From Plumapathes pennacea (Eukaryota; Cnidaria; Anthozoa; Antipatharia; Myriopathidae): 64,000 nt of DNA. A program made the position numbers and the translations under genes. This document shows positions 1-35,481 of the stretch, one piece after another; position 1 is the stretch's first letter; each line of letters opens with the position of its first letter. The stretch covers positions 3,565,501-3,629,500 of the forward strand of contig OZ038473.1 in the NCBI GenBank assembly GCA_964036295.1. The letters are read 5' to 3'. The notes under the pieces were generated by a model. That model worked only from the letters and a program-made list of their open reading frames with translations. It was not told where the DNA came from and did no database searches.

Positions 1-3000
1 TTGAAGCCAGGGCTACTCTACTGCAATACGGCGCATGTAGTCCTCGTCAATATTCCAGGATGTGTGGTGTTGTGTTTTGTTTCAACCGAGGGCTACTCTA
101 CTGCGATGCGGCGCATGTAGTCCTCGTCAATATTCCAGAATGTGTGGTGTTGCGTTATGTTTCAATCCAGTGCTACTCTACTGCGATGCGGCGCATGTAG
201 TCCTCGTCAATATTCCAGGATGTGTGGTGTTGTGTTATGTTTCAAGCCAGGGCTACTCTACTGTGATGCGGCACATGTAGTCTTCATCAATATTCCAGAA
301 TGTGTGGTGTTGTGTTATGGTTTAAGTCAGGGCTACTCTACTGCGATGCGGCGCATGTAGTCCTCGTTATAAATCCAGGATCTGTAATGCTGTATTATGT
401 TTCAAGCCAGGACTACTCTACTGTGGTACGGCGCATGTAGTCCTCGTTATAACTCCGGGATATGTGGTGTTCTATTATGTTTCAAGCCGAGAATACTCTA
501 CTGCGATGCGGCTCATATAGTTCTCGGTATAATTTCAGGATGTGTGGTGTTATGTTATGTTTCATGCCAGGGCTACTCTACCGCGATGCGGCGCATGTAG
601 TCCTCGTCAATATTCCAGGATGTGTGGTGTTGTGTTATGTTCCAAGCAAGAGCTACTCTACTGCGATACGGCGCATGTAGTTCTTGTCAATATTCCAGGA
701 TCTGTGGTGTTGTGTTATGTTTCATGCCAGGGCTACTCTACCGCGATGCGGCGCATGTAGTCCTCGTCAATATTCCAGGATGTGTGGTGTTGTGTTATGT
801 TTCAAGCCAGGGCTGCTCTACTGCGATGCGGCGCATGTAGTCAACGTCAATACTCCAGGATGTGTGGTGTTGTGTTATGTTTGAAGCCAGGGCTACTCTA
901 GTGCAATACGGCGCATGTAGTCCTCGTCAATATTCCAGAATGTTTGGTGTTGTGTTAGGGTTTAAGCCAGTGCTACTCTACTGCGATGCGGCGCATGTAG
1001 TCCTCGTCAATATTCCAGGATGTGTGGTGTTGTGTTATGTTTCAAGCCAGGCCTGCTCCTCTGCGATGCGGCGCATGTAGTCCTCGTCAATATTCCAGGA
1101 TGTGTGATGTTGTGTTATGTTTCAAGCCAGGGCTACTCTACTGCGATGCGGCGCATGTAGTCCTCGTCAATATTCCAGGATGTGTGATGTTGTGTTATGT
1201 TTCAAGCCGGGGCTACTCTACTGCGATACGGCGCATGTAGTCCTTGTCAATATTCCAGGATGTGTGGTGTTGTGTTATGTTTCAAACCAGGGCTACTCAA
1301 CTGCGATGCGGCGCATGTAGTCTTTTTCAGTATTCCAGAATGTGTGGTGTTGTGTTATGTTTCAATCCAGTGCTACTCTACTGTGATGCGGCTCAGGCAG
1401 TCCTCGTCAATATTCCAGGATGTGTGGTGTTGTGTTATGTTTCAAGCCAGGGCTACTCTACTGCGATGCGGCGCATGTAGTCTTTTTCAGTATTCCAGAA
1501 TGTGTGGTGTTGCGTTATGTTTCAATCCAGTGCTACTCTACTGCGATACGGCGCATGTAGTCCTCGTCAATATTCCAGGATGTGTGGTGTTGTGTTATGT
1601 TTCAAGCCAGGGCTACTCTACTGCGATGCGGCGCATGTAGTCTTTTTCAGTATTCCAGAATGTGTGGTGTTGTGATATGTTTCAAGTCAGGGCTACTCTT
1701 CTGCGATGCGGCGCATGTAGTCCACGTCAATATTCCAGGATGTGTGGTGTTGTGTTATGTTTCAAGCCAGGGCTACTCTACTGCGATGCGGCGCATGTAA
1801 GCCTCGTCAATATTCCAGGATGTGTGGTGTTATGTTATTTTTCAAGCCAGGACTACTCTACTGCGATGCGGCGCATGTAGTCCACGTCAATATTCCAGGA
1901 TGTGTGGTGTTGTGTTATGTTTGATGCCAGGGCTACTCTACTGCAATACGGCGCATGTAGTCCTCGTCAATATTCCAGAATGTTTGGTGTTGTGTTATGG
2001 TTTAAGCCAGGGCTACTCTACTGCGATGCGGCGCATGTAGTCCTCGTCAATATTCCAGGATGTGTGGTGTTGTGTTATGTTTCAAGCCAGGACTACTCTA
2101 CTGCGATGCGGCGCATGTAGTCCTCGTCAATATTCCAGGATGTGTGGTGTTGTGTTATGTTTCAAGCCAGGACTACTCTACTGCGATGCGGCGCATGTAA
2201 TCCACGTCAATATTCCAGGATGTGTGGTGTTGTGTTATGTTTCAAGCGAGGGCTGCTCTACTGCGATGCGGCGCATGTAGTCGTTTTCAATATTCCAGAA
2301 TGTGTGGTGTTGCATTATGTTTCAAGGCAGGGCTGCTCTACTGCGATGCGGCGCATGTAGTCTTCGTCAATATTCCAGGATGTGTGGTGTTGTGTTATGT
2401 TTCAAGCCAGGGCTACTCTACTGCGATGCGGCGCATGTAGTCCTCAACAATATTCCAGGATCTGTGGTGTTGTGTGGTGTCAAGCCAGGGCTACTCTAGT
2501 GCGATGCGGCGCATGTAGTCCTCAACAATATTCCAGGATCTGTGGTGTTGTGTGGTGTCAAGCCAGGGCTACTCTACTGCGATGCGGCGCATGTAATCCT
2601 CGTCAATATTGCAGAATGTGTGGTGTTGTGTTATGTTTCAAGCCAGGGCTACTCTACTGCGATTCGGCGCATGTAGTCGCTTTCAATATTTCAGAATGTA
2701 TAGTGTTGTGTAATGTTTCAAGCATCGCCTACTCTACTGCGATGCGGCACAGGTTGTCCTCGTTACTATTCCAGAATGTGTGATGTTTTGTTATGTTTCA
2801 AGGCAGGGCTATTCAACTGCAATGCGGCGCATGTAGTCCTCGTCATAAGTCCAGTATCTGTGGTGTTGTGTTTTGTTTCAAGCCAGGGCTACTCTACTAC
2901 GATGCGGAGTATTTATTCCTCACCATAATTCCAGGATGTGTGGTGTTGTGTTATGTTACAACCGAGGGCTATTCTACTGCGATACAGCGCATGTAGTCCT

Positions 3001-4010
3001 CGTCAATATTCCAGGATGTGTGGTGTTGTACTATGTTTCAAGCCAGGGCTACTCTACTGCGATACGGCGCATGTAGTCCTGGTTAATATTCCAGGATGTG
3101 TGGTATTGTTTTATATTTCAAGCCAGGGCTACTCTATTGTGATACGGCGCATGTAGTCCTCAAGAATATTCCAGGATGTGTGGTGTTGTGTTGTATTTCA
3201 AGCCAGGGCTACTTTACTGCGATACGGCGCATATAGTCCTCGTTAATATTGCAGGATGTGTGGTATTGTGTTATATTTCAAGCCAGGGCTACTGTATTGC
3301 GATACAGCGCATGTAGTCCTCGCCAATATTCCAGGATGTGTGGTAATTGTGTTGTATTTCAAGCGAGGGCTACTCTATTGCGATACAGCGCATGTAGTCC
3401 TCGCCAATATTCCAGGATGTGTGGTATTGTGTTGTATTTCAAGCGAGGGCTACTCTATTGCGATACGGCGCATGTAGTCCTCAACAATATTCCAGGATGT
3501 GTGGTGTTGTGTTATGTTTCAATCCAGTGCTACTCTACTGCGATGCGGCGCATGTAGTCCTCGTTAATATTCCAGCATGTGTGGTGTTGTGTTCTGTTTC
3601 AACCGAGGGCTACTCTACTGCGATGCGGCGGATGTAGTCCTTGTCATTATTCTTGGATGTGTGGTGTTGTGTTATGTTTCAAGCCAGAATTGCTCTACTG
3701 CGATGCGGCGCATGTAGTCCTCGTTAATATTCCAGGATGTTTGGTGTTGTGTTTTGTTTCAACCGAGGGCTACTCTACTGCGATGCGGCGGATGTAGTCC
3801 TTGTCATTATTCCAGGATGTGAGGTGTTGTGTTATGTTTCAAGCCAGGGCTACTTTACTGCAATGCGGCTCATGTAGTCCTTATCCGTATTCCAGGATGT
3901 GTGGTGTTGTAGTATATTTAAAGACAGTGTTACCGTCATTATTCCAGGATGTGGTATTGTGTATTATGGTTTCAGCCAGGGCCACTCTACTGGGATGTGG
4001 CGTATGTAGC
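1..4010. repeat. 80-bp satellite array (about 50 units), continues off the left edge
   Basis: Nearly identical 80-bp units run from the first base to about 4010. The core reads TATTCCAGGATGTGTGGTGT, followed by a segment containing GGCTACTCTACTGCGATGCG and GCATGTAGTCCTCGTCAA. Phase is kept at 80 bp except for two shortened neighbouring units near 2470-2580, single-base shifts near 3340, and a decayed right edge after about 3900. Some variants recur every 160 bp (the TCTTTTTCAG variant at 1321, 1481 and 1641), so part of the array grew as dimers. All open frames here are by-products: 80 is not a multiple of three, so a frame crosses nearly three units before meeting TAG. I see no gene in it. 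Confidence 0.97.
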
Positions 4011-4015
4011 CCAAA

Positions 4016-4454
4016 TGAATCGGTTAAGGGTCGGTGTATGAAACCTTGACATCGTAAAGGAATTTGAAAGTGACGTTTCGAATGCTACTTGCTTCTTCTG
4101 CGAAGGAAGTCCTAGCGAAGGGCTAGTGTTCGAAACAGAAGCGGGTTGCAATTTTTCTTTTCGGTGTCTAGGTTTCACACATTGACTTAGTTAATACAAT
4201 AAATGTGACGTTCTCTACGCCAACGCAGTCGAAATCTAGTTGCCCTCCATAGTGCTAGTTTTACATCCAAGGACTTAATACTCAACCATAAGTTAGCTCA
4301 ATGCATACGTTGTGCACAAGAAAAGCAAGCCTTGCAAACGATGTGAATTTTTACCTCAAATTAATTAGGTATATTTATAGAGTTATGGAGTCGACAGAGT
4401 AAAATTTCTCATAAGAAAATAAGAGGAATGATTATTTTCTGTGTATTTAAGCTA
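4016..4454. other. Spacer between satellite and GPCR
   Basis: No supported gene. The stretch around 4250-4370 resembles sequence seen again near 19230-19330 and 54500-54620 (a GTTGTGCACAAG-type block followed by a TTACCTCAAATTA-type block). It is probably part of a dispersed element. The remainder would hold the 3' UTR of the minus-strand GPCR. Confidence 0.5.
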
Positions 4455-5393
4455 CTACATTATTCTCTCCCAAATTTTAAAGACAGTCTCCCGTATGGCC
4501 CTCCGTATTTCACTAAGTCTCCAACAGTAAACGATTGGATTGAGAAACGAATTTATGAACACCAGTGTCAGAGACATCTCCAATGCGGAATGTTTTGGCG
4601 CAGTGTGTTCACTCACTAATAAAATAAGAACTATACAGAAATAAGGCATAAAACACAGCACAAAAAGACAATGCACCACGAACATGGTAACCGTTGATTT
4701 CTTGCAGTGAGTTACGTTTCTTTCTCTGTCACTGGCGCGACAGTTCTGACTGAGTTGCATTTGCGCTCCCACTTGAGATTCGTGACGCCGTACGACTCGG
4801 TAGATCTTCGCATAAGTGAACAGTGCAAGCGCATTGCTGATGGTAATAGTTGCAATGGATACGACGCTAAACATCGTCGCATCCCATACAAAGGAGTTAC
4901 CAGTGACGGCGCAGCTAAGCCAGATCAGAACCACAATGAACACAACCCGCCTAAACCTCACTATCTCTTTATACCTGAGGTGCAAGGTTAATGCGAGGTA
5001 CTTATCCACGCTTATCGCAGTCATAGAGAGAAGAGACACGCTGCATAATGTGGAGGTAGTAACAGAACCGGATATGAGGAAGAAACACTGCGTGTTAGTA
5101 GCACCCTTAATCCTGGCCATTACTGACGCGATGAATCCCGGCTGGACTATTAAACCAGCAAGTAAATCAGACAAAGCAAGACTGAAGAGAAGAACGAATG
5201 ATGGTTGATGTAAAGACCGCGTTCTCCAAATAGAGACAAGAACCAACAAGTTCATTAACGTTGACGTTACGGCAGTTGGGATATTCAGAATGCACAGGAA
5301 GACGTTCAGTGGTATCTTATCATTCTCAAACCATATCCTTGAAAAATAAGGGCAACCACTGCCATTCGGAGAGGATGTAGCAGTTAAATTCAT
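4455..5393 (-). CDS. Class A (rhodopsin-like) G-protein-coupled receptor, intronless
   Basis: A complete 312-aa seven-transmembrane receptor in a single exon. The short N-terminus has N-glycosylation sequons (NLT, NGS near residues 2-12). TM1 carries the GN-type motif as MNLLVLVSIW. TM2 has LALSDLLAG. A cysteine precedes TM3 (CFFLISGS), the TM3 end reads SVDKYLAL (DKY in place of DRY), and TM7 ends in NPIVYCWRL. The TM6 proline motif is present (CFMPYF). Length and layout fit cnidarian orphan receptors that score against melanocortin or adenosine-type receptors, so no ligand can be assigned. It should act at the plasma membrane through heterotrimeric G proteins. The second receptor at 63325 shares the LALxD...VQP pattern in TM2 and may be a relative. 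It lies between the satellite and an oppositely transcribed RING gene. Confidence 0.93.
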   Translation of the reverse strand: MNLTATSSPNGSGCPYFSRIWFENDKIPLNVFLCILNIPTAVTSTLMNLLVLVSIWRTRSLHQPSFVLLFSLALSDLLAGLIVQPGFIASVMARIKGATNTQCFFLISGSVTTSTLCSVSLLSMTAISVDKYLALTLHLRYKEIVRFRRVVFIVVLIWLSCAVTGNSFVWDATMFSVVSIATITISNALALFTYAKIYRVVRRHESQVGAQMQLSQNCRASDRERNVTHCKKSTVTMFVVHCLFVLCFMPYFCIVLILLVSEHTAPKHSALEMSLTLVFINSFLNPIVYCWRLSEIRRAIRETVFKIWERIM

Positions 5394-6270
5394 TGTTTAT
5401 CGTTGGAGGGTCAGTCTAGCAAATTGGTTGGTTTTATCACAGTATTTTTGCATACGATTTTAATTAAAACATTTCCAGGCGGTTTCATTGGTTGCTTTTT
5501 GTTACATGGTCGCGAATTAGGCAGTCGTATTTGAATTATAAGTTATAAAGTGTCCCTCGCACTTTATGAAACTAACCAAACATAAGCAAATAGAAAAAAA
5601 AATTGCGTCTCCTGTTCCAACAAACGATGCCCATCAGACAAAAAGAAACAAAGGGAGTCGATTTGATGCAAGGATTAAAAGACAGCAAGCAATTATAACT
5701 GTCCCTCTTATTTCTATTGGCCGTGGGCCAGTTTTAAGTGTCTACCATCGAAGCAACCCGTTCTCTATTTTTTCAGCTGTATGAGCTTTAGACGGATCAG
5801 TATGAACAGGGCAGCTGCACGGTATTCATCCAGCTAGTCAATTTGACGACCTATCAAAACCTTGTTCGTTTTACCCCCATGCATTATGATTTTCACATGA
5901 TTTATGAAAAACATTGAAACGTGTGGAATTTTCAATTTTTTCGGGTTAAGGGTCTGGTATCTATGTTTTCAATATCCATTTCCAGGCTAAATTGACGAAT
6001 TTGCAGAGAAAATCCTTGTTGAGAGATGCCAGACATACGACATCTGAACCAGCCTACCACTCTTGTAACTAGGATTCCTGCCAAATATTTATCGGTCTTG
6101 TTTGACCTAGAATCACTATGCAGATTTGACATCAGATAGGTTTGTGCAATTTATAATTTGCTTTATTTTTGGCTCAATTTTTTTTTTGGCTTTCAAGAGG
6201 TCAAATATAACGTTGGGAAAGATTGGGAGTGACGTAGCAGGATCGTGAGAAGACTGGGCACTAAAACAAA
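5394..6270. promoter_or_regulatory. Divergent intergenic region (GPCR / RCHY1-like)
   Basis: 877 bp between two divergent start codons. It should hold both upstream regions. No TATA box or recognised transcription-factor cluster was seen. Small open frames here, such as 5566-5784, match no family I know and are treated as chance. Confidence 0.4.
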
Positions 6271-6819
6271 ATGGACGCCGGCACCCAAGGTGATTGTCAA
6301 CATTACACAAGAAAGTGCTTTCTCGTGGCACCGTGCTGCAACAAAATCTACGCCTGCCGCCTTTGCCACGACGCCGAGGAAGAACACGAGTTGGACCGAA
6401 AGAAAGTTCAGAAAATAAAATGCGCGCAGTGTGGTAGAATTCAAGGCGTCACGGCTTGGTGCATCGAGTGCCAAATCAAGTTTGGATTTTATTTCTGTTT
6501 AGAGTGTCGGCTCTTCGACGATCAAGACAAGGGACAGTACCACTGTAATTTGTGTGGGTTATGCAGGACCGGCGGAAGAGAGAATTTTTTCCACTGTTCT
6601 AGATGTGACATGTGTTTCAAGAAGAGCTTGCTACATTCGCACAAATGCATCGAGAGAAGCTCACGATCAAATTGTCCTATTTGCTTGGAAGACATGCATA
6701 CGTCACGAATGCCATGTCAGGTTTTACGTTGTGGTCACTTGCTACATCAGACTTGTTTTGAAGATTGCCTTTTTTCTGGAATACGCAAGTGTCCTATGTG
6801 CAGTGCAGATATGAGATGA
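6271..6819 (+). CDS. RCHY1: CHY-zinc-finger / RING-H2 E3 ubiquitin ligase, RCHY1 (PIRH2)-like, short form
   Basis: An intronless frame of 182 aa. It contains in order a CHY zinc finger (from CQHYTRKCFLVAPCC near residue 9 to about 75), a CTCHY-type zinc region (CLECRLF through HCSRCDMCF, to about 130), and a C3H2C3 RING (CPICLED, CGHLLHQTCFEDC, CPMC; about residues 137-178). This is the order of PIRH2/RCHY1, which ubiquitinates substrates such as p53 in mammals. The protein stops at CSADMR, directly after the last RING cysteine pair, so the C-terminal zinc-ribbon of the usual ~260-aa family member is missing. All visible zinc ligands are intact and the frame is unbroken, so it may be a working short paralogue or retrocopy rather than a decayed one. 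The start is the first in-frame ATG before the CHY domain. Confidence 0.88.
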   Translation: MDAGTQGDCQHYTRKCFLVAPCCNKIYACRLCHDAEEEHELDRKKVQKIKCAQCGRIQGVTAWCIECQIKFGFYFCLECRLFDDQDKGQYHCNLCGLCRTGGRENFFHCSRCDMCFKKSLLHSHKCIERSSRSNCPICLEDMHTSRMPCQVLRCGHLLHQTCFEDCLFSGIRKCPMCSADMR

Positions 6820-7050
6820 CGCCACGACTGTAGATATGCGACCTAAACGCATACCAGCTTCCAGACAACAACAACAACAACATTCTTTATTCTACAGTAT
6901 ATTAACATTTTACAGTGGATTTGTTTAGGTAATATAGTACCGTAAAGGCTACTTGTAATAACTATAAAGAGCTAAACGAGTCAAGTAGCCATATAGGGTA
7001 AATTACATGTGTATATACGTACTGCGGGCAAACAAGTGCAAAACAAGTAG

Positions 7051-7056
7051 AATAAA
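7051..7056 (+). terminator. Candidate polyadenylation signal (AATAAA) for the RCHY1-like gene
   Basis: AATAAA lies 232 bp past the stop codon on the coding strand. It is the best-placed canonical hexamer, but no cleavage data are available. Confidence 0.35.
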
Positions 7057-7404
7057 TACCACCACACACACACTTGCACAATACACTTCAAAAACAGCTC
7101 ATTAGTACGAGTCTAAAAGAGATTGTTTTAAAATATTTTTGGATGAAGATTTATTCATCTTTTTATTTTGCTCAGAACAAAGTATTATAGACTCACAAGA
7201 TTCAAATCAATGTCTTCAGGGATATGAGAAATGGTACTGTCAGAAATTAAATGCCTATCTCACAATAGCTTTCTTTTTTCACAAAAAGTTTCGAAAAACA
7301 CATTTACAAGTTTATATGTTGTCCTTGATGACCAGATATAAATTATACATGGTCAATGTACACTTATTTATTCCATCTACTTTTAATATTCTGAGTAATA
7401 CAGA

Positions 7405-7565
7405 GGAACTCCAGCTTACGGCCACCGCATTATTAAGGCCACCTAATTATTTTGGCCACTTTTTTTGTTCTGAGGAACAAATTCCCAGTCTTATCTGAAA
7501 ACCCCATTAATACAGCCAGATTTGTATGTCCTGATGGTGGTTGTATTAAGAAGGTTCCACTGTAC
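7405..7565. mobile_element. Short TIR element (MITE-like)
   Basis: The left part contains GAACTCCAGCTTACGGCCAC and AAGGCCACCTAATTATTTTGG. The right part contains GGTGGTTGTATTAAGAAGG and then TTCCACTGTACATT. The ends pair imperfectly. The pattern resembles Tc1/pogo-type non-autonomous elements, but this is a weak assignment. Confidence 0.4.
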
Positions 7566-8054
7566 ATTCAAATACACTGTAAATATGAATATCTATATGC
7601 TTTGCTCCAAAATCTTAACTTATTCAAAGTTTTTAATAGCAATTCCCTTGAGTTTGGGCAGCTTTTATATTTTATTTTGTTTTTGAACAGTGTTTCTGGT
7701 ATTGACAAAATACACTCGTGCACATACACAATTAGGTAAGTGTAAGTTAATTTAATAGCCAAAAATGTGTTTATTTGAAAAAAAAAACACGGAAATAAAA
7801 GTTCTGTTTGTGTTGTTTTTATCTGAAGAATTTAATGGCAAAGCCAAATCTCAAAACTTTTCTAGGGAACTGTAGCAACAGTTATGTTAAAGTTGATGGA
7901 GGGTATACTGATATCGGTGACAACAATATATTATACCGGTACAACAAAAGACTGGGCCCAAATAAGGAACATCATGCGCGTCCAGCTGTGAGACCTCGGC
8001 GCAAAAGGCACTTTAAACGTCATTGTCATGCAAATGAGCGGCTGCTAAAGCAAC

Positions 8055-23311
<15,257 letters not shown>

Positions 23312-25043
23312 CACGTGTTGTGGACTGCGCGCGGGAAACTGGGCCGTGTTACACAGGCGCCAAATGTAAATAATGAACAGAAGTGCAGCAAGACTTTGTC
23401 AGAAGACAAAAGAACGAAGTATATACTTGACCGATATACAGTGTGCTCAAGTTTTAACAAATGGCGGCCTCAAGATTGTCGAACCGTCTTCTTAAGTCTC
23501 TCAGCGCAGATCATCAAGAAACCGGGAACCGGAAGAGCGTGATGCGCTGGTTAGAAGTCGCCCTCGCGGCGTGTAGCGCAAAAAGACAAGCACGTTTACT
23601 GCTCGCAGACCTTGTCCAGCTGTCAGTCAAGCAAACGTTGCGTCTTTTGAGCGATACAGTCGATGGAATTTCCCTCACGTTCATCGTCATACGCCATGTT
23701 TATTCACGATGGTGCTTTGCGTTTGGCATTGAAATCTTGTACAAATAAAGTAGGAAATGTTATTTTTTTATCATTTTGTTCACCAGTTTCATTTCTTTTT
23801 ACACAATCGATTCCGTAGCATTGTAAAATTGTAGTCATGTAGTAATTCGTTTTATACTTAACGCCGACTGGGCTATAAATACCTAATGATGTAGTACAGT
23901 AGCATTAATTTGGGCAATAAACCAAGCAAACTATATGCAATCCGGCTTGATGAGTTTCTGTACAGATTTGGTATTGCCAAGGTTCGTGTATGTACTTCAT
24001 GTAAATCGACACGAAATTATGGCAGATTAATCTATCTTTAATACATCCAACCTCAGATGAATAGTAAAGACAGGTCTTCTCCCTTCAAGGCCATGCACCT
24101 ACGGACTTTTGCAAGAATGTACAATAAGCTGTTGACCAACTTTTTCCAAGGTCATCAATACCTTACGCTGGAATATAGTTTATTTTCTTTAAATTTTACC
24201 CCAAATATTTTTCTTCAATATTTAGCCCTCAATTCACGAGGCAAATTTCTTGCAACTACAACGAAAAAATGGGAGATGAGTTGCATGGACACTAGAATAA
24301 TCGTCAATGTTGTGTTGATAGTTTACTGACTCGCAAACCTGTGTTTCAATTCAATGCAGTTGTAAGAAAAATTACCTCGGGAGGGAGGACCCGTTTATAA
24401 TGTCACCATTCTTGGTGTAAATTCTTTGATCAGATTCTGATAAATGGTCTGAGAGGATCCTTCGTGTCAATAGTTTATATTTCCAACATCAATCTCGGGT
24501 TCATTATTTGTAATTTGTGACTGGTTTTACTTTGAAGGAAAAAGCAATCATCACTGGAAGCAACCACCACGGGCACCCACTTATTTTACTCGCTTTGCTT
24601 CGAGACAACAAGCATTTTGGAACTGGCCAACTAAAAGAATGCGCAACAAAGCCATGAAAGTAATCACACGAATACCTTCGACAGTCACTCAATCCCTCAA
24701 CCCCTCGCTCAATCCTCAAGTTAACTGAACTAATTCCCTCTTCTGTAATCTAAGTCTCCCATACCCACAAGGCAGTCTCGTGAAGTAAAAGTTACAACGA
24801 AGACAAATTTAAGGCTTTGAGCTTCCAGTCACCACAACGTCTGAATATAACGTACAAACAATTCATCTATATCCTTGTGTGTTTCAAACAAGTCTCTGTT
24901 ACTCTTCTGATAACAAGCGTATTTACTGAGCATCGTGTCTCGTCACCACGTGCACTGTGTGACGTATAAACGTTGTGAATGTATGGGGTCCAACCATGTT
25001 CATTTAACTCTCTTGAAATGATCCCATTTAGATTTGCACTTCT
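23312..25043. other. Convergent intergenic region (tankyrase / FHIP2 3' ends)
   Basis: Holds both 3' UTRs. A canonical polyadenylation hexamer for tankyrase is at 23744-23749, with a second AATAAA near 23915. A 95-codon frame at 23461-23748 lies wholly in the tankyrase 3' flank and resembles no family I know. The rest is A/T-rich and unremarkable. Confidence 0.6.
23744..23749 (+). terminator. Candidate polyadenylation signal for tankyrase
   Basis: AATAAA on the coding strand, 433 bp after the stop codon, followed by T-rich sequence (TTATTTTTTTATC). Confidence 0.55.
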
Positions 25044-35255
<10,212 letters not shown>

Positions 35256-35481
35256 GTTTGGATGTTCAGATCTCACGGAGAACAGTAAATTCTTCTCGTT
35301 CCACAACCCTACAACAGCGCCATCTTGAATTTCCTCAGCTGTGCTTTTGCGCATGAGTGAACTCTTAGGTCTAGGGAGGGGTGGGTGGCGATACAACCTG
35401 TGTTGTGTCAACCGGTAAAACAGGTTTTTCTTCACGCATGCGCGTATTGTTTGGTTCGCTCGTCAGCAAACAGAGTGGTCG
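35256..35481. promoter_or_regulatory. Candidate bidirectional promoter (FHIP2 / OGA)
   Basis: 226 bp separate the FHIP2 and OGA start codons, which point away from each other. ACGCATGCGCG at 35434-35444 matches the palindromic NRF1 consensus (GCGCATGC core), and TGCGCATGAG at about 35347 is a half-like site. No TATA box was seen. NRF1 sites are typical of TATA-less bidirectional housekeeping promoters. Use of these sites here is inferred. Confidence 0.55.

Larger units (their letters stand above)
6820..8054. other. Intergenic region RCHY1-like / tankyrase
   Basis: Contains a candidate polyadenylation signal for the RING gene at 7051-7056, A/T-rich sequence, and a short inverted-repeat element near 7405-7565. 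The final ~200 bp are the 5' flank of tankyrase. No TATA box was recognised. Confidence 0.5.

Noticed and set aside
62-3797. Dozens of overlapping 60-147-codon frames with Cys-rich repeats
   Set aside because: They are the three reading frames of the 80-bp satellite; they change frame from unit to unit and have no codon structure of their own.
23461-23748. 95-codon frame after the tankyrase stop
   Set aside because: It lies between the tankyrase stop and its polyadenylation signal, with no homology that I recognise and no independent promoter evidence.
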